Shown here one piece after another: positions 31,426-35,295 of a stretch of DNA of 35,295 nucleotides. A program made the translations under genes and the position numbers. The DNA comes from Clostridiales bacterium (GTDB lineage: Bacteria > Bacillota > Clostridia > Oscillospirales > Oscillospiraceae), in assembly GCA_029010715.1 (NCBI GenBank), contig JAQXKZ010000035.1, positions 1 through 35,295 on the forward strand. The letters are read 5' to 3'. Under the pieces are notes generated by a model. That model saw only the letters and a list, made by a program, of their open reading frames with translations. It was not told where the DNA came from and did not search any database. Numbering within the stretch: the first letter of the stretch is position 1; each line of letters starts with the position of its first letter.

Positions 31426-32877
31426 TCAAAGACCTGCGTCCAGAGCATCGGCTCTGTCAAGCAGCATCTGAACGAACTCGTCGTTCCAGATACCGGTAAA
31501 GTGAAGCAGGTCAATAACGGAAAAGCGGTTGCGCATAAGATGGCAGTTTGTAATGGCCCACCTGACCGTCTCAGCGTCGACCGGGAAGTTCAGCCGGCTG
31601 TAGCGGCAGGGAGCGTTTGCCCTGTGCATGCATGACGCAATGTATTCGGGCTTTTTGACCCACGGGGCGACACGCGCTTTGAAGGTATCAAAGTCTCTGA
31701 GAAACGCTTCAAATTTGTCGCGGTTTTCCGTCCAGGAGGCAAGCTTTTTCTGATAATCAGCCCAGCATTCGTCCGAGGCCGAGCCGGTGTCATCGAGCCA
31801 TGCGAAAGCGGCCTTCACCTTGGGCTCCATATCTTCAGCCGTCGGATAGCAGCGGTCAATATCGACCGACTTCGGGTCGAACTCGTTGAGCAGATAATCC
31901 CATATAATGCATGATATTATGCCGGAAACCGCGACCTGTGTGCCGTGGTAGCATATACCGGTATGCCGCACCTTGGATGCCATATCTATAAGATGGCTCA
32001 TGACGTGCTCCGACCCGGAGGCCGGGGAGCTCTCGTCGGCCAAACCCATTGACAAGCCGCTGAGAGTAAGCACATTTGCCAGATCTCCCAGCACCCTGCT
32101 GTCGCCGGCAGCGAGTTTACCGGAATTTTCAAGCAGTTCCTCGCACTGAGTCCGGATCATGTCGGACGGCGCGGTATGGAAATTCTTCCCGATGCCGAGA
32201 ACATTTGCCAGATACCAGTCGACGGGTGCCGTCCATGTTGCTATCAGGTCGCCGTAGCCGCTTACGTTCATCTCCGCCGGAGCCGCGCCGATAATATCCA
32301 TATCGATTATAAGTATCAGCGGGTAGCGTGAATGTACCGTGCGCTTGACGCCGTTGAAAAGCATGACGGAAGAATTGTCGGAAAACGCGTTGACGGAGAG
32401 CGCCGTCTGAACTATGACAAGCGGCAGTGGATTTTCCTTGTCATAGTAATATGTGGAATACTTGCACAGATCGCATATGGTACCGCCCCCTATGCCTACC
32501 ACGCAGTCTGCGCCTTCAAAATGTTCCTGGATTTTTGCAGCATTCTCCGGGGTGGCATGAACTATGCTGTCAGGCTCGGAGATCACGAGCCATTCCACAT
32601 CGAACTGTTCCCTGAGAAAGGCGTATATCCTTTCCTTGATATTTCTGCCGGCAGTATCTGCAATCTCCGTCGGGCCTGTAACCATAAGAACCCTGCGTCC
32701 GTCCGTCAGCGCTTTTACCGCCTCGCATACTCTGGCCGATTCGCCGTGGCCAATGCATATTTTTTTCATTCCGATGCTGCAAAGCCTTTCGGACTCTTCC
32801 TGCTCCATAAGGATTTCGTGCAGTTCGTCAAGCCTGGTTGCGTCGGCTCTTGCCAGACGAGTATCAATCATTATCAT
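31426..32877 (-). CDS. Glycerol-1-phosphate dehydrogenase family protein, paralogue 1
   Basis: This 483-residue protein belongs to the family of glycerol-1-phosphate, glycerol and dehydroquinate enzymes (EgsA/AraM branch of iron-type alcohol dehydrogenases). The nucleotide loop is GIGGGTICDLCKY (128-140). The expected metal ligands are Asp210 (SGYGDLIATW), His291 (SGSEHVMSH) and His311 (CYHGTQVA). It probably reduces or oxidises a phosphorylated three-carbon or sugar substrate with NAD(P). It is longer than classical EgsA (about 350-400), with extra segments at both ends. An in-frame ATG two codons in, at 32871, is better spaced to GGGGA. Last gene of its operon; only distantly like the neighbour at 32988-34229. 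Confidence 0.87.
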   Translation of the reverse strand: MIMIDTRLARADATRLDELHEILMEQEESERLCSIGMKKICIGHGESARVCEAVKALTDGRRVLMVTGPTEIADTAGRNIKERIYAFLREQFDVEWLVISEPDSIVHATPENAAKIQEHFEGADCVVGIGGGTICDLCKYSTYYYDKENPLPLVIVQTALSVNAFSDNSSVMLFNGVKRTVHSRYPLILIIDMDIIGAAPAEMNVSGYGDLIATWTAPVDWYLANVLGIGKNFHTAPSDMIRTQCEELLENSGKLAAGDSRVLGDLANVLTLSGLSMGLADESSPASGSEHVMSHLIDMASKVRHTGICYHGTQVAVSGIISCIIWDYLLNEFDPKSVDIDRCYPTAEDMEPKVKAAFAWLDDTGSASDECWADYQKKLASWTENRDKFEAFLRDFDTFKARVAPWVKKPEYIASCMHRANAPCRYSRLNFPVDAETVRWAITNCHLMRNRFSVIDLLHFTGIWNDEFVQMLLDRADALDAGL

Positions 32878-32987
32878 TCCCCATTCTGCCGCTCAAGTAT
32901 TCAGCGCAGCCGGAAGATGCGGCCACGTAAGCGGCCAACCGTGGCTTTCCTGACTGCGCTGCGGTATGAATGTGAGCCAGCGCGAGC

Positions 32988-34229
32988 TCAGCTGAAGTCG
33001 AGAACGCGAAGCATACGAATAAGAGTAAGCCTGTTGCGAATGGCGGCGGAGATTTCAAGCATCTCCTCTGCAAGCGCCGGGTCAATGCCGATATCCTCCG
33101 GGGTGTACTTGCAATGGCAGTCGGAATAGAGCTTCTCCATCTCCTCCACAGATGGGATCTTCGCTATCAGCCCGCGTATCTCATCCCAGTGGTCTACGAT
33201 ATTCTGCGGCGGGAAAGTGCCGAGAACGTCGTTCTCGTTTTCTTTCATTATGCCGGGGAGCAGCCGCTCTCCAAACTTCTCGCGTACCCACTCCTCTGTC
33301 AGCGGCTCAAAGGGCTTTGCTTTAGGCGTTTTCTTTGCGAGCTCATGGTAAACCTTGATGCATTCAAAGGTACCTACGCCCACGCATTCGCCGTGTATGC
33401 CCTCGGCGTTTTCAAATCTCGGCGGGTGCAGCTCCACCAGATGCGCCATGAGATGCTCCGCTCCGGAGGCTGCGCGGGAGTGGTTAAGCAGCTGCATTGT
33501 CAGGCCGCTCTCCATCTGAGCCATGGTCATCGCCTCATGGTCGGCAATTCCGGTCGCGGCATATTTATCCGCCGCCTCGCGCATAAGCCCCAGCGCATGC
33601 TCGGAAAGCTCCGCGACCATCGGGCAGTAATACTCCCCGTCTACCAGGTGTGAGATCCGCCAGTCGGTCAGCGATATGTATTTTGCCAGAATGTCGTTTA
33701 TTCCGCTTGATATCAGCCTCGGCGGCGCGCCCTTGATTATGTCCAGATCCGCCACGACAAGTACCGGTGCGCACATCGGAGTGGACTTCTTTTGCCCGTT
33801 GAGTATCGCCGAGCAAATATTTGCCGTGAACCCGTCGGAAGACGCCAGCGTCGGTATGGCTACGAAAGGAATACCCAGCTTATATGCGGGATAGCGTCCG
33901 AAATCCATGATGGTGCCGGCGCCGAACGCGACAATCACCTCCGGAGCCTCCAGCTGCTCCATCATCTTTTCAATGAGAGTATCCTCCGCGCGCAGGCCTT
34001 TCGCCTCAAGCACGATCTCCTGATCGGCCCGGACGTGCTTGCCCTCGGTAAGCTGATATACCATCGTGTCGTACACCACGACCCGGCGCTTGCCCGCGAG
34101 TCCGACTTCCTCCATATACTCCTCGAAGTGCTCCAGCGCGCCGTATTCCACAACGACCTTTTTAGTTTCCAGTACGTGCTCTCGACCGCAGACACATTTG
34201 CCCGCGTATTTTTCACAGTCCATTTTCAT
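32988..34229 (-). CDS. Glycerol-1-phosphate dehydrogenase family protein, paralogue 2 (AraM-like)
   Basis: The 413-residue product starts with a cysteine-rich C-x6-C-x-C-G-R-E-H segment (5-18), common in bacterial AraM-like proteins. The nucleotide loop is AFGAGTIMDFGRY (101-113), followed by PTLASSDGFTANICSA (126-141). The metal ligands are Asp179 (GINDILAKY), His259 (SGAEHLMAH) and His279 (GIHGECVG). It is a closer match to AraM/EgsA than the following gene. In some bacteria these enzymes make glycerol 1-phosphate; others sit in sugar operons with unknown roles. SD GGAGGA is 9 nt from the ATG. It lies 28 nt behind the flavin reductase-like gene and 110 nt before paralogue 1. Confidence 0.9.
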   Translation of the reverse strand: MKMDCEKYAGKCVCGREHVLETKKVVVEYGALEHFEEYMEEVGLAGKRRVVVYDTMVYQLTEGKHVRADQEIVLEAKGLRAEDTLIEKMMEQLEAPEVIVAFGAGTIMDFGRYPAYKLGIPFVAIPTLASSDGFTANICSAILNGQKKSTPMCAPVLVVADLDIIKGAPPRLISSGINDILAKYISLTDWRISHLVDGEYYCPMVAELSEHALGLMREAADKYAATGIADHEAMTMAQMESGLTMQLLNHSRAASGAEHLMAHLVELHPPRFENAEGIHGECVGVGTFECIKVYHELAKKTPKAKPFEPLTEEWVREKFGERLLPGIMKENENDVLGTFPPQNIVDHWDEIRGLIAKIPSVEEMEKLYSDCHCKYTPEDIGIDPALAEEMLEISAAIRNRLTLIRMLRVLDFS

Positions 34230-34257
34230 GTACGTCTTCCTCCGCTTTCTTCAGTTG

Positions 34258-34752
34258 TCAGATTGTGTCCAGCCGGGCGTATCCATCCCATGCAAAGAGC
34301 TGCGGCACATCAGGGCAGCCCTCGCAGGCTATTATTTCTGCAATGTAAAAAACGTGGTCGCTGACCTCTTTCATATCAGAGAGTCTGCACTCAAAAACCA
34401 CTCTGCTGCCGGATACGACCTGAGGGGCGATCGCAGTCGCTGCCTCAAGACGTATTCCGAACTCTTCCGCCTTGTTTATATCCCGGCCTGAGCAGCTGCC
34501 GCAGCGCAGAGCAGCCTCTTTGAGCTCCGCCCCGACGATATTCAGGGCAAACTCGCCGTGGCTCTGTATCAGCTTTCCGCTGAAGCCTTTCTTTCCAAGA
34601 CACACGCCCAGCATAGGTGGGCGGTTGGACAGAAAGGTCCACCAGGAAACGGCCATCAGGTTCGTCTCTGCGTCGTCATTCAGGCTTGACAGCAGCGCAA
34701 ACGGGGATGGGGCAGTAAGCCGCTGGGCCTGCGCGGTAGTTAATTTATCCAT
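34258..34752 (-). CDS. Flavin reductase-like FMN-binding protein
   Basis: The 164-residue protein matches the flavin reductase-like split-barrel: an N-terminal P-S-P-F-A-L-L-S-S segment, ETNLMAVSWWTFLSNRPPMLGVCL (in part near 29-52), GKLIQSHGEFALNIVG, and a C-terminal FYIAEIIACEG strand. Members bind FMN and supply reduced flavin or act as small oxidoreductases. A Cys pair CGSCSGRD near 84-91 is notable. It starts 11 nt behind the TIM-barrel gene, with a poor SD (AAAGG directly before ATG), so coupled translation is likely. Its link to two dehydrogenases suggests a shared redox step, but this is inference. Confidence 0.88.
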   Translation of the reverse strand: MDKLTTAQAQRLTAPSPFALLSSLNDDAETNLMAVSWWTFLSNRPPMLGVCLGKKGFSGKLIQSHGEFALNIVGAELKEAALRCGSCSGRDINKAEEFGIRLEAATAIAPQVVSGSRVVFECRLSDMKEVSDHVFYIAEIIACEGCPDVPQLFAWDGYARLDTI

Positions 34753-34763
34753 ACCTTTCGATC

Positions 34764-35295
34764 TTACTTTTTAGCCATATAGTCTGCAACGGCCTGAAGA
34801 TTCTCTCTGAAGCTGCCGTCGGCGACAAACTTTTTCTCAAAGAGAGCAGAACCCATCGTGAACGTCCAGGGGCCTATATCAAACATTGTGTCTATACGCT
34901 CGAAGCTGTTGATGGAGCCGGCAATGCATATCTTCGCGTCCACAGCCTTGCAGAACTCATATGCCAGTTTCTCGCCGTCCACGACATGACGGTAGGCCAG
35001 AATGTCAAAGCCCTTTATCCCCTTTGCCATAAGGTCTTTGGCGTTCTGGATTATCTCCTCATTTGTACCCTCAAGGATACTCGGGCTGCCGGAAACCTTT
35101 CCGACAAAGGGAAGGTAATCCATACCGTTATCTCTGAGAAGCTTTGCGACGGAGTCATAGTAAATGGTGCCCATGAGGTAATCAAAGCCGCAGTCAATGG
35201 CTGTCTGCGCACCGTCCAGACATGATGCTTCGTCATAGGTAACGACCTCAAGGAACGTGGTTTTTCCGGCCGATTTCATGGCGGCCGTCAGCTCT
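34764..35295 (-). CDS. TIM-barrel protein, epimerase/aldolase-like (5' end outside window)
   Basis: The frame stays open to the window edge (upstream codons read E-L-T-A-A before an internal Met), so only the last 176 residues are visible. They show the second half of a beta/alpha barrel: TTFLEVVTY, CGFDYLMGTIY, YLPFVGKVSG, GFDILAYRH, and a phosphate-binding-like strand end CIAGSINSFERID, then FTMGSALFEKKF. This layout resembles N-acylmannosamine-6-phosphate epimerases and related phosphosugar barrels. The conserved E-V-V-T-Y and A-G-S-I-N motifs point to a phosphate-bearing substrate. No exact family is assigned. It is the first visible gene of the operon with the flavin protein and the two glycerol-phosphate dehydrogenase paralogues. 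Confidence 0.7.
   Translation of the reverse strand, partial: ELTAAMKSAGKTTFLEVVTYDEASCLDGAQTAIDCGFDYLMGTIYYDSVAKLLRDNGMDYLPFVGKVSGSPSILEGTNEEIIQNAKDLMAKGIKGFDILAYRHVVDGEKLAYEFCKAVDAKICIAGSINSFERIDTMFDIGPWTFTMGSALFEKKFVADGSFRENLQAVADYMAKK

Overview
The window is chromosomal DNA from a GC-rich Gram-positive anaerobe, most likely a gut Clostridium-class bacterium near Oscillospirales or Christensenellales. The signs are a sortase-anchored surface protein with MBG/YDG repeats, a type III pantothenate kinase beside an ECF transporter S component, a single-chain glycyl-tRNA synthetase, hexameric-type glutamate dehydrogenase, strong SD sites and consensus sigma-A promoters. The taxonomic placement is inference; no rRNA or tRNA gene is present to anchor it.

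Positions 1-9650 are mostly housekeeping: the 3' end of the surface protein, coaX with its ECF neighbour, a membrane-anchored polysaccharide deacetylase with Ig-like repeats, glyQS, a two-domain nadE whose glutaminase half lacks its catalytic cysteine, and gdhA. Positions 9650-10375 hold an AT-rich orphan gene bounded by two inverted copies of one terminator-like repeat.

Positions 10378-28744 look like one carbohydrate-acid utilisation island. It has an AraC regulator divergent from an enolase-superfamily dehydratase, SDR and RraA-type aldolase. A minus-strand operon follows with two SIS proteins, a PfkB kinase, an unrecognised protein, a Gfo/Idh oxidoreductase and a glycosidase-like barrel. 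Next come a DctPQM TRAP transporter divergent from an IclR regulator, a lactonase plus mannonate dehydratase pair, and an aldose 1-epimerase. The inferred logic is uptake of a carboxylated sugar by TRAP, lactone opening, dehydration, oxidoreduction and retro-aldol or kinase steps. The dctP and uxuA promoters carry the same dyad, ATTTC-N7-GAAA, exactly 3 bp upstream of the -35 box, which ties two separate units into a likely regulon.

Positions 28787-31100 hold a YcxB-like protein, a metallo-beta-lactamase-fold hydrolase and a TetR regulator with paired direct repeats next to its promoter. Positions 31426-35295 are a minus-strand operon of a TIM-barrel protein (cut by the window edge), a flavin reductase-like protein and two different glycerol-1-phosphate dehydrogenase family paralogues. 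No substrate for either of the two unusual operons can be read from sequence. No tRNA, rRNA, CRISPR array, transposase or phage gene was seen.
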